A stretch of 64,000 nt of DNA, from contig JAHQIW010007131.1 of NCBI GenBank assembly GCA_019055375.1, positions 62,001 through 126,000 of the forward strand. The letters are read 5' to 3'. The translations under genes were made by a program, and so were the position numbers. Shown piece after piece: positions 24,316-35,599 of the stretch. This DNA comes from Parelaphostrongylus tenuis (taxonomy: Eukaryota; Nematoda; Chromadorea; Rhabditida; Metastrongylidae). The notes beneath the pieces are model-generated. The model worked only from the letters and a program-made list of their open reading frames with translations, did no database searches and was not told the origin of the DNA. How positions within the stretch are numbered: position 1 is the stretch's first letter; each line of letters starts with the position of its first letter.

Positions 24316-24645
24316 GTAACTTAATATGTTTGATTGGAACTTTTTCCAAACATGACAGAACTGATCTTAAATGAAGTTTTACTGCATTTTGCAGAGTTCA
24401 TACAAGTGAGAAAAAAGGTGTGTGAGTAACTTAATATGTTTGGTTGGAACTTTTTCCAAACATGACAGAACTGATCTTAAATGAAGTTTTACTGCATTTT
24501 GCAGAGTTCATACAAGTGAGAAAAAAGGTGTGTGAGTAACTTAATATGTTTGGTTGGAACTTTTTCCAAACATGACAGAACTGATCTTAAATGAAGTTTT
24601 ACTGCATTTTGCAGAGTTCATACAAGTGAGAAAAAAGGTGTGTGA
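24316..24645. repeat. 110-bp tandem repeat, three near-identical copies
   Basis: Copies start at 24316, 24426 and 24536 (gtaacttaatatgtttg). Only one difference was seen, gattgg versus ggttgg near the start of copy 1. Such identity points to recent duplication or ongoing homogenisation. Each unit contains a small inverted repeat (gtttgg and ccaaac). Confidence 0.9.
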
Positions 24646-25299
24646 GTACAAACACGGTCGCACTCCCTGTTGGTGTAAGCGTTGAAAGAGTACTTGAAAC
24701 ATTTTGAAGTCTATCTCAGCGCCGTTGTAATCTACTTACATTAAGTCCTCTTAAACTATAACAAATCTATGTTGCATTTTCAATGTAACTTCTTGAATCA
24801 CGAAGACATGATAATTTTAGAAACCTGAGTCACGTATTCCGGCTTTAAATTTTTGCGTACTAGCTACATTTCGGAAAAGAACGTTTGCATGTACTCTTAG
24901 ACCGCCACCTCAAAGGGTGAACGTTTATGTGGCTTGCCACAAATGGATGCGATTTTAAGAACACGAAATGAGGCCTCGTCGAGGTCACCATGTTCGAAGC
25001 AGTTCACTATCATGGACAACGACTACGATAGAGAGAAGCGAATGGAAATCATGCTGAGCTCTGCATTAACAATAAATATGGGCCATCAAAGTGTCCATTT
25101 AATGATAAGCAGTTTTTACTTTCATTATTTAATTTACATGGCCCCTTATCGCAGTTTAATTTGTGGATCTCAGCACTTCTTGCATCCGATTCGCTTACTT
25201 GCATTTATTCTTCCATTTCCTATTATTCGTAAGTAAATATATGTTCAAAAGTAAATGTGTGAAATAAAAGTCTCTTTTTATTGCTGAGCTAACACGAGG

Positions 25300-25620
25300 T
25301 TTTTTATAGATCTTTATTATTATGACTAACGCTTCGGCAGTCTTGTCTTCATCAGAACCGCAGTGATTCAAATGAATGCCCACTGAAGTTGTTCTTCCAA
25401 CGATGTTGGTTATCGTAGCATTGAGACGAATTGCGGGTAGTGTGGGTCACTGCACGAATGAAGTAACGTCCTCAACGTCATCCTTTATCTTTTGAGGACT
25501 AGCGTTGATAGGTAAACGATATAACGCCGTCGCTTTTTAACGAGACGCAGCGCCACATTATCTGTGCAGTCACTCGTAGATCAGCGGGAGGACAGGTAAT
25601 AAAGTGATTCATAAGGAAAG
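25300..25620 (-). mobile_element. Probable Penelope-like 3' remnant with hammerhead-like end
   Basis: On the minus strand a stretch with scattered coding character leads into ggttctgatgaagacaag and ccgaagcgttagtcat (25359-25321). The order ctgatga, stem, gaag, cgttagtc is that of a hammerhead ribozyme core with one change (gaaa to gaag). Penelope-like elements often carry hammerheads in their terminal repeats. No reverse transcriptase motif was seen here. Confidence 0.35.
25321..25359 (-). ncRNA. Degenerate hammerhead ribozyme-like motif
   Basis: Read on the minus strand: ctgatga, then a poor stem II (agacaagactgcc), gaag in place of gaaa, then cg-tta-gtc with a canonical gtc cleavage triplet. 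Stem I does not pair well, so activity is unlikely. Confidence 0.35.
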
Positions 25621-25794
25621 TTAAGAGTAATAATATTTCAACAACAGTCGGGTTACAAATCCGCGTTTTACAAATCAGACTACACTGAAGAGATCACTCT
25701 TAGGATCTAAAGCAATGCTTATACCTCTTCATTCGCTTGTTTTATAGACCTTGCTCAAGAAGAACAATAATGTGATAACATGACAACATCCTGG

Positions 25795-26105
25795 CGTGTG
25801 GAACGGATCTTTTACAAGCCAAGATATCGAGAACAAGGTGAGCCGGACACGTGATGCGCTTTACGACAACCGATGGACGAGAGCCATTACCGAGTGGATT
25901 CCTCGGGACATCAAGCGCTCAACAGAAGACCACCGACCCGTTGGTCCGATTTCTTCACGAAAGCTATAGAAGAACGATATGATGCTCAGCGAATTCCTAG
26001 AGCGAGGAAAACCCACTGGGCTAGTCTTGCACGCGATAGGGGAAAATGGAAGTGTTGCTGGTACCCGCTCGAGTTACTCGACGATCAACGGGACGACAGG
26101 TGACA
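25795..26105 (+). mobile_element. RTE-type LINE, 3' end of the ORF (decayed)
   Basis: The conceptual translation carries RAGHVMR, then in another frame VDSSGH, RPPTRWSDFFTKAIEERYDA and KTHWASLARDRGKWKCCWYP, ending LDDQRDDR. This is the C-terminal signature of RTE-like endonuclease/reverse transcriptases common in parasitic nematodes. At least one frameshift near 25870 separates the two parts, so it is a 5'-truncated dead copy. Confidence 0.75.
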
Positions 26106-26150
26106 CAGGTGATGATAACATGTTTTTGGCCTATATGAGGTGTGGTATAA

Positions 26151-26453
26151 CACTTATACAGTATTAGACAGGCCTGTTTTACCTCCCCAGGCTCATCAGT
26201 ACTTCTATATCCTTCGCTTCAGCCGATCCCTTGCAGGGGATATACTCTCACTTATAAAAGAAAACACGCCGAATAACAATAATAATTCCAAATTATTCGA
26301 CTCCGGTTAATTCGGCTTCGATTCCTTCATGAGTAAAGTGCACCCACCACCCCTCCCCCACCCCGCTCCGCAAAAGATCGGCCGAACCGCAAGGCACCGC
26401 GCTAGTGATGAGCGTAAAAAGGCGAAACAGGCCTGTCTATTACTGTATAAGTG
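26151..26453. mobile_element. Inverted-repeat-flanked segment
   Basis: The left arm 26151-26179 (cacttatacagtattagaca and on) and the right arm 26425-26453 (aaacaggcctgtctattact and on) are inverted complements with about one mismatch over 29 bases. The interior of about 245 bases has no transposase and includes a C-rich tract at 26340-26370. It directly follows the RTE remnant. Confidence 0.55.
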
Positions 26454-26459
26454 CCGGAC

Positions 26460-28250
26460 TGGGCCTCATAAAAGGTTGAGAACATCTTATCATATTATCA
26501 ATAATGCTTATATTGAGAAGTGAACGCCTGGTTTTGATATAAGACGGCTAATCATCAGGTGATGTTGACGACTGCGCAGATTTTAGTGTCAAGACAGAAA
26601 CTGAGAGAAGGACAGCAAACAAGCTTACCATTCTCTACTCTGTTGGTGTTTCATGAGTTTGTGTAAAATCAATAATCTATGCTCATTCTCCGTTCCCCAT
26701 TCGATTATCTTCACTGCGAATCCACCAATGTAATTAAAGGCCACGTGCTATAAAATCGAATAGATCGCGATCTTTACATGTTCGCATTTCTCGTTTATAT
26801 TAAAATACCTTGAAAATTATTCCTGATTTTCTGAAATGAGACGGTAGAGCAACATTTTTTCATCTTAACGTCTAATCTGATTATTATTTTTGAAAACTTT
26901 TCACATGCCGCAGATCTTTGTTCTTTCGGCACATGAATGCACTTACGCTCTTTCAAGAGGGCTTTGAAAATCCACTGCTCAGGAGAGTCTAAGCCTCTTT
27001 GAAGCCTCTTCCCCTGTTGTGAAGAAGAGAATGGCAGAGTGATGATTTTATTATAGTAGTTGACCGTGTCAAAACTGATTATTGGTCATTGAATTGCAAT
27101 GACTGGCCACACTCTGGTTGGTTGATGGACGAAGCGTTATTAGAGCCCAAAAGATGAAGAGTTATTGACTTGGTCCGCAGATCTAACTCAACTTACATCT
27201 TAACGGAATAGGTGTCAGATCGTATGAATAGAAGCAATGACCTGATACAACGGTCAAGCTAGACAAGCTGTTTTGAAAGATATTACCAAGGTTGTGCCCC
27301 ATCGTTACTCCTTTCAATTCAGTGATTGAACTCCTCTATAGATGCCCATTGAATAATACTCAAAGATGGCATAGACGGAAAAAGAGGCCCCCAACGGTCT
27401 TTGTGGCCTTATTTCCTTTCGGATATTGCTAACATCTTGTGCGACCAGGGAAGTAGAATCTCCTTAACAAGATGCTAGTAGTATCGTAACAACAGAAAAG
27501 ACTGTGAAGGGGAAGATGACTTTTTGTGAACTCTAAACAATTATGAGATGTATGTGGTAGCTCTCGCAAAAATGTAGCACGGGAAAATTCACAACTAAAT
27601 GGGCTGATCAATTGCGTATCTCTCATTTATTTTCTATTCCGTGTCACCATTGTCTCTGTGAATCACTTTGAAACAGGGCCAGTGCTTGATTTATCGTAAT
27701 AGAGTACTTGGGCAAAATTTTAGTATGAACAACGTGTCTAGCGGCTTTCTTCTCGGAAGCTAAGGTTATGTTGTTCTGCCACCTTTTCTTTGATGCCTTA
27801 CCGTCGCCGATATTTGTTGATAAACTCGGTAGCGATTAACTGTTGGAGTGTACAGTGAAGTTCTGATTGTGGTTTTCAGTTCGGTTTAAAAACAAGTTAA
27901 AAAGGAGACTGACCCGATTTCATTTTTCTGATTCTTTTGACTGGCTTTTTTCAAGTGAAATGGTGGTGTAGGAAAGAAATAAAAGCTTTTCAAGATTGTA
28001 TTATGGAAATACTGCCTTATTCAAACGATGCGGTTGATTAAATCTACAGAGTCTGGCGTACTGCAGAGCTTATCATTGCAGGGGCACCTATACTTGCAGG
28101 TGTTTGTTTGAGATAATTTTGTGGACACTGCAGGAATCTTTTCAGATTTTTATAGTTGACACTGTTGGCCAGTAATACCATCTATTAGTGTGAAGAATTT
28201 TGAAAAAACTGACTTGAAATCCAAACACATTTATTCTACCCAACTTCACT
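26460..28250. other. No supported gene
   Basis: AT-rich sequence without a recognised frame. The missing 3' exons of the cathepsin B-like pseudogene would fall here on the minus strand, but none could be identified. Confidence 0.35.
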
Positions 28251-28253
28251 TAC

Positions 28254-28763
28254 TTTATAATATGTTCCATTAATGTCGTGTTCACCAGGTGGATATGGGT
28301 AAAGGTTTGCAGCCAGTCTACAAAAGACTATATAAACAAGATGCTTGCGAGGAATATTATATGGGTAAAGTTGAGGCGAAAGCAAGGTTTGCAAGCTATC
28401 AAGCTGATTTTATAAATGTCTTTCTCACATGAAACACCTGGACGAGTAGTTGCGCTCATTGACAGCAACAATGCTTGCCTAGTAAAACCAAGCGCACTGA
28501 GAAGTGGAGCTCGATGAATAGGCGCTGATAATAATGATGAGATTGAAAACAGATAAATTAGGAAGAACAAGCATTAATTTAACGTAGTAATGAGCAGGAT
28601 ACGAGTATCAGAACGTCAGATAAGACATACCCAGAGCCACAATCGAAATCGACACAGCATGAGCGAACGTCATCGGCAGATATCGTAACCTGGTGGTGTC
28701 CATCTGAGGCAACATGAATTCGATCCGTTATTGCTCCAGGTGCTGCGATCGCCCAACGGGAGC
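28254..28763 (-). pseudogene. Cathepsin B-like cysteine protease pseudogene
   Basis: Three minus-strand segments with intact splice sites line up with the cathepsin B family (papain-type peptidase, secreted or lysosomal). Segment 28763-28631 reads GSRWAIAAPGAITDRI, HVASDGHHQVTIS and ADDVRSCCVDFDCGSG. The family has G-S-C-W-A here, so the catalytic Cys is Arg. Segment 28524-28438 holds QCAWFY, a TAG stop where Trp is expected, then SIVAVNERNYSS. Segment 28317-28254 holds TGCKP, a one-base insertion, then YPYPPGEHDINGTYYK, in which the usual P-P-C-E is P-P-G-E, ending at gtaagtg. The loss of the nucleophile, an in-frame stop and a frameshift show it is not functional as a protease. The exons for the propeptide and for the His/Asn active-site half were not found. 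Confidence 0.75.
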
Positions 28764-28899
28764 CTGGAACTAGCTTCTAGTGTTCTTAATTGTCAGGAAT
28801 CATTTTGCGACTACAAACAAATGCTGCAAGCTACTCTTGTTGTAGTGAAAGCAAGGTAGGTTATTTTGAAAAATGAGGTGGTCTACCATACTTGTGATT

Positions 28900-29500
28900 G
28901 ATTTTCATCGCGTTAACTCATTCTCCAAATAACATCCGTGAACTGCGTATACGATACATGCAATGTACATACTTCAAGAGGATTCCCTTTCAAAAAAGAG
29001 TGGCTTTCTTGAGGAACAATCTCAGCAGGAGAGATTGGTTGAGATGTGAGGAAAATTCGGAACCTCAAAAAAGCTTCGAGTCTATGATTATCTTTTCCGG
29101 GGCTTCCGTGTGATCCACTGCATCACCAAGATTTTTGTTTTGGCTGCTCTAGTCATGTTTCAATCCAAACGTGTTAGCAGTACGCTTTAGGTAGAAATGA
29201 TCTGACTGCCACTCCGACATCGAACTCGGTTGAGTAAAATGTATCAAAATCAAAACGTTTCAACTTGTATTTACTGTTTATACTTCTTTTCATGTCAGGA
29301 CATAATGTTATATACAGCGCACCATATATTTGACATTAGAATGTGCTGTAAAAATGCCAATAAGAAGAAGCTTAAACAACAAAAAACTAATAATTTGTTT
29401 CATTAACTATAGGAGGCCTGGTCACGGATAGAGTGAAGTGGCAGACACTTTGGCTACCTATTTCGAGAATCAAAAAACGGCACATTCAAACCCTTGGACC
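28900..29500. other. No supported gene
   Basis: A plus-strand frame of 71 codons at 28898-29113 has no splice support or recognised domain. The rest is AT-rich. Confidence 0.3.
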
Positions 29501-29520
29501 TCGTTAGCCTTTACGCTTAC

Positions 29521-29721
29521 CTGGAATAATCATAGAAGCTTTCGTGCCAAATTCCTCTTTTTTTAAATCCATAGTAGATCTATAATGACCAACTTTGTAC
29601 CTTGCCGGTAGAGGTAACTGCTTGGTGCCCATGAGGCGGCGCTTTATTTCGTCGAGAACGTCAATGAAACGTTCTGAGAGTCTGGGTCTGGCCGAAGAAG
29701 AATGGCTTGTACGATGGTGGA
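29521..29721 (-). CDS. Internal exon of an unknown minus-strand gene
   Basis: An open frame runs on the minus strand from 29818 and ends exactly at a strong donor (ATTCCAG/gtaagc, 29520). An acceptor cttgtaacag at 29722 would give a 201-base exon. The peptide contains RPRLSERFIDVLDEIKRRLM, LPLPARYKVGHYRSTMDLKK and EEFGTKASMIIP. It is charged, soluble-looking and protein-like, with no signal or membrane segment. No family was recognised and no flanking exon was found. Confidence 0.42.
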
Positions 29722-30542
29722 CTGTTACAAGCACTTTCACATTTTTATCAAATCGATGTTTACATGAAGAATAGAAGGAAAACAAACCGTCAACAAAAAT
29801 CGTGCTTTGCTTACGCAATTAACCAAACCAATATCAGTGTTCGACTTCTAGTGTAACTTTGCCTGAAAATACTTTTCTTCGAAATAAAACTATATTAGGC
29901 TTATAAATCATTTTTTGAACTGTCCCTACTATAATGACGGACACCAATGAGATAGCTAGAAATCTCACTTGACAGTGGAACGAATACTGCCGAAACAGAA
30001 ATATTCACGACAACAATGCGTATGACAGAGTTACAAAAGGTTGCGGTCTTCATATCAGATCCACAAAAAGTAATCTTAAGCAGAGTGTGCAATTTTACAG
30101 TTTGACAGAAACTTATCATTAGTTGTGTAGCATATAAGGCCCATTTCTAATTTCCGATTAGAAGCACACTGTAATGCCGAAGGCGAAAATTTGACTAACA
30201 AAGCGATGTCGTCTCCAATGCATATTGTTCAGCAAAGGGTGAAAAGCACAACGATAGAGGTAACATTCAACTGACCGCCAATTATGCTGTGAATATCTAC
30301 TCGCAATGCACAAAGATCAGCGACTGCCTGTGGCAAAGAACTGATGTCTCTCTGACATGATTGAGATCTAAGAAGAATCTACTCGGCCATTCGTCGTAAA
30401 AGAAGATCAGAACCCTAAATTTCCACTCGAACATAATTGGAAATGCGAAAATCTTAACTAATAATAATGGGGAGCAGCAAAGTGAATAAGGTAATGCCAT
30501 TGATGGCAGAATATGTGATATGGGATCATTTGTAGAATAAAA

Positions 30543-30960
30543 TTAGGTTGGTGCGAAAGAATGGCGGTTTCGGTTTCTTTGATTTTAAAACATGATAACC
30601 AGGCTAAAAAACATGTTTATCGATCAAAATAAAAACCATCACAATCAACACATTCATGCCGACGCGAAATGAGTTTCTTTATTCCGTAGCAAAAGAGTGA
30701 TGTCGCGGGATTTGAGAAACTCTTGGAAATCTTTTTCTGCATCCTGTTGATTGTGGAGGTGTTTTCCGTGCAAAAAGTTATCGAGATGCATGAAGGAATG
30801 ATAGTCGCTAGGGGCAAGATCTGGCGAATAAGCAGCAGGAGGTAAAACTTCGTAGCTCAATTCAATAGAATTTGTAGCGTCCGTTGTGCAACATGAGGCT
30901 GTCGACTGGCTATAAAAATCGCCATTACTTTTTCACCGACTTTTCCTCACCCCAATTTGT
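30543..30960 (-). mobile_element. Mariner transposon remnant, C-terminal part
   Basis: The plus-strand left edge ttaggttggtgcgaaagaat is a mariner terminal inverted repeat. Reading inward on the minus strand, the translation includes PHVAQRTLQ, SYEVLPPAAYSPDLAPSDYH, FLHGKHLHNQQDAEKDFQEF and CVDCDGFYFD. The S-P-D-L-A-P-S-D-Y block is the mariner DDD catalytic region. The 5' half and the other terminal repeat are missing and the frame is broken. Confidence 0.75.
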
Positions 30961-31091
30961 TCCAAATGATGAATAATAGTAGATTGTCAACGTTAGGTTT
31001 ATTTACGCCATCTCGTGTAGTCTCGAAAGTTCACCTATGATCACTGTTTTTCTCAGGACTCTGATGAAGTTGGTAATAAAGTAATTGCTGT

Positions 31092-31541
31092 TCATGCACT
31101 GTTGAAAAATGTCTTCTTTATGAAACTTTTCAAATCACTGCTGCACTGCACGTCCCTTGAGAGTTTCTGGGCCAAATGAGCGATAAATGTTGCGAGTTGT
31201 TCTGCTGCTTTACGACCCACTTTGGATTCACGGTGTGAAACCTCCATAACGTTTGCACCAACCAACATGTTTTCCAAAGTCTCAAATACGCATAAAATAA
31301 ACAACAGTAAACTAAAATGAGATTTCGTTTCAATATCGAACAATAAATTTCCATGGTGGAGTAACCAAATCAGAAATTGGCTATCTAGATTCTCCACTCT
31401 TGTTCCACACCTATCTGAATTCTTAATCAAGCCGAAGTAGTGTCCTAAATAAAAAAAAACATTTGCTATGAGAGCTATCAGCCCTACACTATTTCTCCAT
31501 TCGTTGATGCTCTTAGTATTTTGAAAACAGGTTTTCTCCAA
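31092..31541 (-). CDS. Unrecognised 149-codon ORF
   Basis: This intact frame has a hydrophobic N-terminal third (IALIANVFFYLGHYFGL) and a charged C-terminus (SKVGRKAAEQLATFIAHLAQ, then CSSDLKSFIKKTFF). It lies just beyond the mariner remnant and on the same strand but does not match mariner sequence. An intact frame of this length is unusual in AT-rich DNA. It could be an exon, an unknown element or chance. Confidence 0.3.
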   Translation of the reverse strand: MEKTCFQNTKSINEWRNSVGLIALIANVFFYLGHYFGLIKNSDRCGTRVENLDSQFLIWLLHHGNLLFDIETKSHFSLLLFILCVFETLENMLVGANVMEVSHRESKVGRKAAEQLATFIAHLAQKLSRDVQCSSDLKSFIKKTFFNSA

Positions 31542-31927
31542 ACTTCGGCAATACCAATCAATTACAGGTTCTTTTCTGACTTAACTGATACCACGACAAT
31601 AAATAATTTTTACTCGGTTAACGTTTTGACTTCTTCTTCTTCTTTTCAGCTGATGATTCAAGTCGATTGTTCAGAGTCGTTCGCCCTCGCTGCACAATTT
31701 GATCTCTGTTATCGTTCGTATCTTCATCGGTTCTCATTGGAGCACTTCTCGATCAAAGAAACTGGTTTGTGAAAGAGCGGTGCTCCACCAAATACTATTC
31801 AACTCAAACGATAACGAAGGCGAAAGTCCATATCGAGGACGAACGGCAGTGGACAATCTACTCGAATTATGAATTTTAAATGAGACGAGACGTCAAACTA
31901 GCTATGTAGAGGATAAAAGGCATAACT

Positions 31928-32094
31928 TCCGACGTTGACCAGTCCCTGAGGGATAAGTCATGCATTCGTATCTATTTTCTAATTTCGTATGAGGTGATTG
32001 AATGCGTAGCTGGTATTTATCATGACTCGTGGTGGCCTACCGATGTACCATGTCAGCGCTGTTATCCTCCCAGACAAGTCTCATTTCGAAAGAA
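31928..32094 (-). repeat. SINE-A partial copy abutting the RTE element
   Basis: Contains aagtcatgcattcgtatc, gtggcctaccgatgtacc and gtcagcgctgttatcctccc. It ends where RTE homology begins at about 32095, so it either inserted into or terminated the RTE copy. Confidence 0.65.
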
Positions 32095-34100
32095 AGCTTC
32101 TTCGAAAAGTTGGGTGATATAGATCTAATGATGACTTTTGGAGGGTGGCAGTGAAGTTCATTGACGCGATAGTTTCTCACTGTTGAACTTTTCTTATGTT
32201 AATTTTGATATCGTTACAGAATAGTGTGATTTTGTTTGTGAAATTTTTATACAGCTCACAAAAAATCATCATGAGCTGAGAAGAGATGTCCTAGCCGACA
32301 AGAACATCTATGCGCTTCAGCTTAACTGAATCAAGGCCATCTCCAAAGCGATGAAAGTGGGACAAAGCTATCTCTTGTGCCTTCGCGAAACTTCACTGTG
32401 TTTCGTTATCATGTGGATGTAGTCTGTAGTGTTAAATTATTTTCGAAACGTTGTTTGTTCGCATAATTGCTCTTCTTCCAGTGTCCTATCAATACTATGT
32501 GAACTCGAGTGAAGAGTTCATAGACGACGGACACGAAGCAGATTGGGCGACAGCTGCCTATGTCGTGAAGGTATCCTTTTTGAACGATAACACGGTCTTG
32601 CTAGTTTTCCACTAGCTGGGAATCTTGCATTCTGACAGGTAGCGACTGAAGAGCCGAGCCAATGTGCTGATGAAGGCTGGTGCAAGAATCTTCGGGTGTT
32701 CTGGTTTTATCTGAATCAGGTGTTATTATATTCTCCAGCAGCGAAATATTGTCTCGAATATTGGGTGGGAAAAAAGGTTGAAACAAAAAATTTCATACGT
32801 TTTCCACATGATGTCAAGAAGACGTCGTTATCAAAGAAATTCAAGTAATGTTAGCGGCCAATTTCTTCATTATGTTTCTGAAAACTGTAATTGATCGGTT
32901 AGAGCATACGATTACAACCATCCTGGTTTGTAATTGACGCAGCTCCTCTGGGATTTACGGATACGCTTCTAGGCTTTTGCCATAACTGCTGCTTTTCTCT
33001 CTTTAAGATATCCTTATATCGCTTTCTGAAGCGTTTTGCAAGACTGGACGTGAGTTGTCGGCTACTTTGCGGCTTGAGCACTCCCACTTTGACAGAGAAA
33101 CTTGAGTAGTTCCACAGGCAAGTGTCTCATAGTGAATTTCGGACACTCGGCAGTCATAGCGCCAGCTTCAAAATGTTGAATGAGTCAGATATAATCTTCG
33201 TCGATACCGTGAATGGCGGTATCTTGCCGGAAATTGACTAATGATTTTAAAGCATCTCAGTTCATAATAGTTTTAATAAAGCCATTGGTTGAACATTAAC
33301 AGTTTTCTCCCATCTTCCCAAAAATCGCTTATCGAATGAAGGTGTTAGTCCGCTCTCGTATAGAACCTTTAAACAACACCGACAATGGTTAGCAAGACTT
33401 TCGATATACTAAGATGTAGTCTATGGTATGGTATCTTCAACTGAGAGACTCGCCAGTCTGCCAATGGGAGTGGAGCTTCGAAATTGTGAATAACCATGGA
33501 TGTTTTCGGTAGTCATGATAAACTCGGACAACCTCTCTCCCTTTCCGTTTCAACCTATTTCATTGCATCCAATGCGATATTTTTCAGACAAATTTCTATG
33601 TTTGATTTCCTCGTCAAAGTCACCAATGATGACTTTGAAGAATGTATGGTCTTCTATGAAGAACTTCTCGAGGTCCACATAGAACATTTTGACTTCGTCT
33701 TCGCATAGCTCGATGTTGATGCGTAAGCAACGAAAATGGTCAGTGATGGCGTCGATCCAAATCTCAACCACAATCGCCCGACCCGCTTCTCAGCTGTTCG
33801 AATGAATCGATGTTTGTGGACCGACACCTAAGAGATCGCATGTTTCAGAAAACAGTCCTCTCTGGAGTCATAGAAAGCGTGAATTGGGCGGCGTTTTCTG
33901 GTCTCAGCCAGGCCGATGATGTTGTATCTTATCCATCTTGCTTGCATCAATAGATCTTCTATAGAGAATCATACAAGAGTACTTGCAGTAGAGGCATAGA
34001 TCGGTGTCTTTGTCCGTTACGATTTTGCAGCTCAGTTCAACTATAAAACGTTAACAGCTTCTCTTTATTCATCCTCCCCGACACTGCCACATAGGGGGCT
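32095..34100 (-). mobile_element. RTE-type LINE, endonuclease plus part of reverse transcriptase (decayed)
   Basis: Reading on the minus strand in element order, the N-terminus is at about 34090-33780. The endonuclease block at 33771-33550 has DEVKMFYVDLEKFFIEDHTF and FKVIIGDFDEEIKHRNLSEK. A segment at about 33460-33330 has VGVV and RFYTRAD. A linker at 33087-32899 has SSLAKRFRKRYKDILKREKQ. The reverse transcriptase start at about 32720-32480 has KPEHPKILAPAFISTLARLF and SRYLSECKIPS. A further part at about 32350-32100 has LCPTFIALEMA and ISPNFS. Stops and frameshifts are frequent. These correspond to the RTE family's AP-endonuclease and reverse transcriptase in the expected order. The 3' part is missing. 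Confidence 0.75.
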
Positions 34101-34396
34101 ATTTGTTGTTAGGAGAATGAGGCTCGCTTTTTTTAATCATATTTAGCCTTTTCAAACCCAAATTAGGGGTTATTGAACTCTAAGCGTGGGGGCTAGGCTC
34201 TCACGGGTGCCTTACCACCCCTTCACAGCGAAACAAAGAGGAACTTATTTATTGGCGGTAAATCCTAACCGATTCTCATGTACTTCGTAATAACATGTTA
34301 GCAGGTCTTTGGCTACTTTAACTCATAGAATGCAGCTATTCCGAATATGCGTTGCATGAGTAGGAATTCCATCACTTGAATTCATTTGTATTTCAG

Positions 34397-34521
34397 TCCG
34401 AAACATGGTCTTTTGGTTGGGGTTCAATTTCCCTACCAGCACGTAGAATTGCTCCACGTTTTCTCGCGACTAACCGGGAAGAGACTACTCAGTAAGGAAG
34501 ATCTGTGGACATATATTGATT
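34397..34521 (+). CDS. Candidate internal exon, unknown protein
   Basis: A strong acceptor (tttgtatttcag) and a donor (attgatt/gtaagc) bound 125 bases with one frame open throughout: PKHGLLVGVQFPYQHVELLH and VFSRLTGKRLLSKEDLWTYI. The composition is that of a globular protein. The other frames and the reverse strand are less convincing. No joining exon was found and no family was recognised. Confidence 0.38.
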
Positions 34522-35175
34522 GTAAGCAACCATTTCCAAATTTTTCTTAGCTTCTCACTAATAAGATATTTCACCGTATCGATTGAAGTTAAATGCCGAT
34601 AAATATCTCTTATTCAATACCGAATGTTGGTTGACAGTGACAAGAAAGGAATGTGTGAGATAAAATATTTGACGATACCTCCAAAAACAACTAAAATTGC
34701 GATCGACTGATATTCTGGCAATGTTTATATTTGCGTGATAAGGGAACGTTGAAATATGGCGAGTCGTTATCATGAGTTGGCACGCTCCTTGGCAAATGCT
34801 CTAATAGTTTACATTCTCACGAAAACTTTGCTTTGTTTACTCTTTGAATCGTCGTCAACTTTTTTTTGCGTGGTCTTAAACTACAGGAGAACAGAATAAT
34901 GTGCTCAATTCGTAATCTATGATTAAGCCTGCGGTGTCATTGTTATCATTTCTGCAAATCGAATTGAAGCTATCACAGCGCTTACTTGGCATCCATATAA
35001 ATCATTTTTATTTCGAGTTTCTCTATTTCAATTTGATAATTTTTGATATTTTTTTGGGAAATTGCGTCTCGTGTATCATGTCGTTACAAACACTTCCATT
35101 CCCTTCTTTCTGTAAAATTACAATATGCTAAAGCTATACAAAAAAACTAGTATTTTCGAAAATACCCAATAATTT

Positions 35176-35292
35176 AGAGTGCTGTGCAAAATCATTTGCG
35201 TCGGCCGAGATTCAAACCCAGATCCTACTCTTTCCGGAGCGTGTGCTAACCGTTGCACCACCGACGCTCGTTTTGCATAGCACTCCACATTA
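35176..35292 (-). repeat. SINE-B unit: tRNA-like head inside inverted repeats
   Basis: The minus-strand head gcgtcggtggtgcaacggtt has B-box ctgggtttgaatctc and closes with cggccgacgc, pairing its first seven bases. It is flanked by gagtgctgtgcaaaa on the left and ttttgcatagcactc on the right, which are inverted complements with one mismatch. The whole unit can fold as a long hairpin. Confidence 0.7.
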
Positions 35293-35470
35293 TTCGGTAT
35301 ATTGCAAGATCATACCGCCGCAAGAAGCGAATTCCGAGTGATTATTTTCGAAAAGATAAGCATCACAAATGCAAAATTTTACTACGTCGCTGAGAGAACT
35401 TATTACACGTATACATCTGCATATTGCATAGGCACATAGCGACACACTTGCATACATACCCACATACACA

Positions 35471-35531
35471 CACGCACATATATGTATATATATATATATA
35501 TATACATATATGTATATGTATATGTATATAT
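35471..35531. repeat. AT-rich microsatellite (TATA/TATG)
   Basis: Alternating ta and tatg/cata units preceded by cacaca. Frames here are artefacts. Confidence 0.9.
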
Positions 35532-35599
35532 ATCCACGCACACACTACTCCACCACCAATCGATCGGTGTGTTTGGTGTGGTGCACATATTTCATACAT

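Noticed and set aside
24316..24645. CRISPR array
   Set aside because: The units are contiguous 110-bp repeats without spacers, in a eukaryotic genome.
32481..32571. Plus-strand exon-like segment (acceptor ttcttccag, donor gtatcc) with a protein-like frame, phase-compatible with an open segment at 31650-31767
   Set aside because: The minus strand over the same bases encodes the RTE reverse transcriptase start, so the plus frame is antisense shadow. The 31650-31767 segment then has no partner and was not called.
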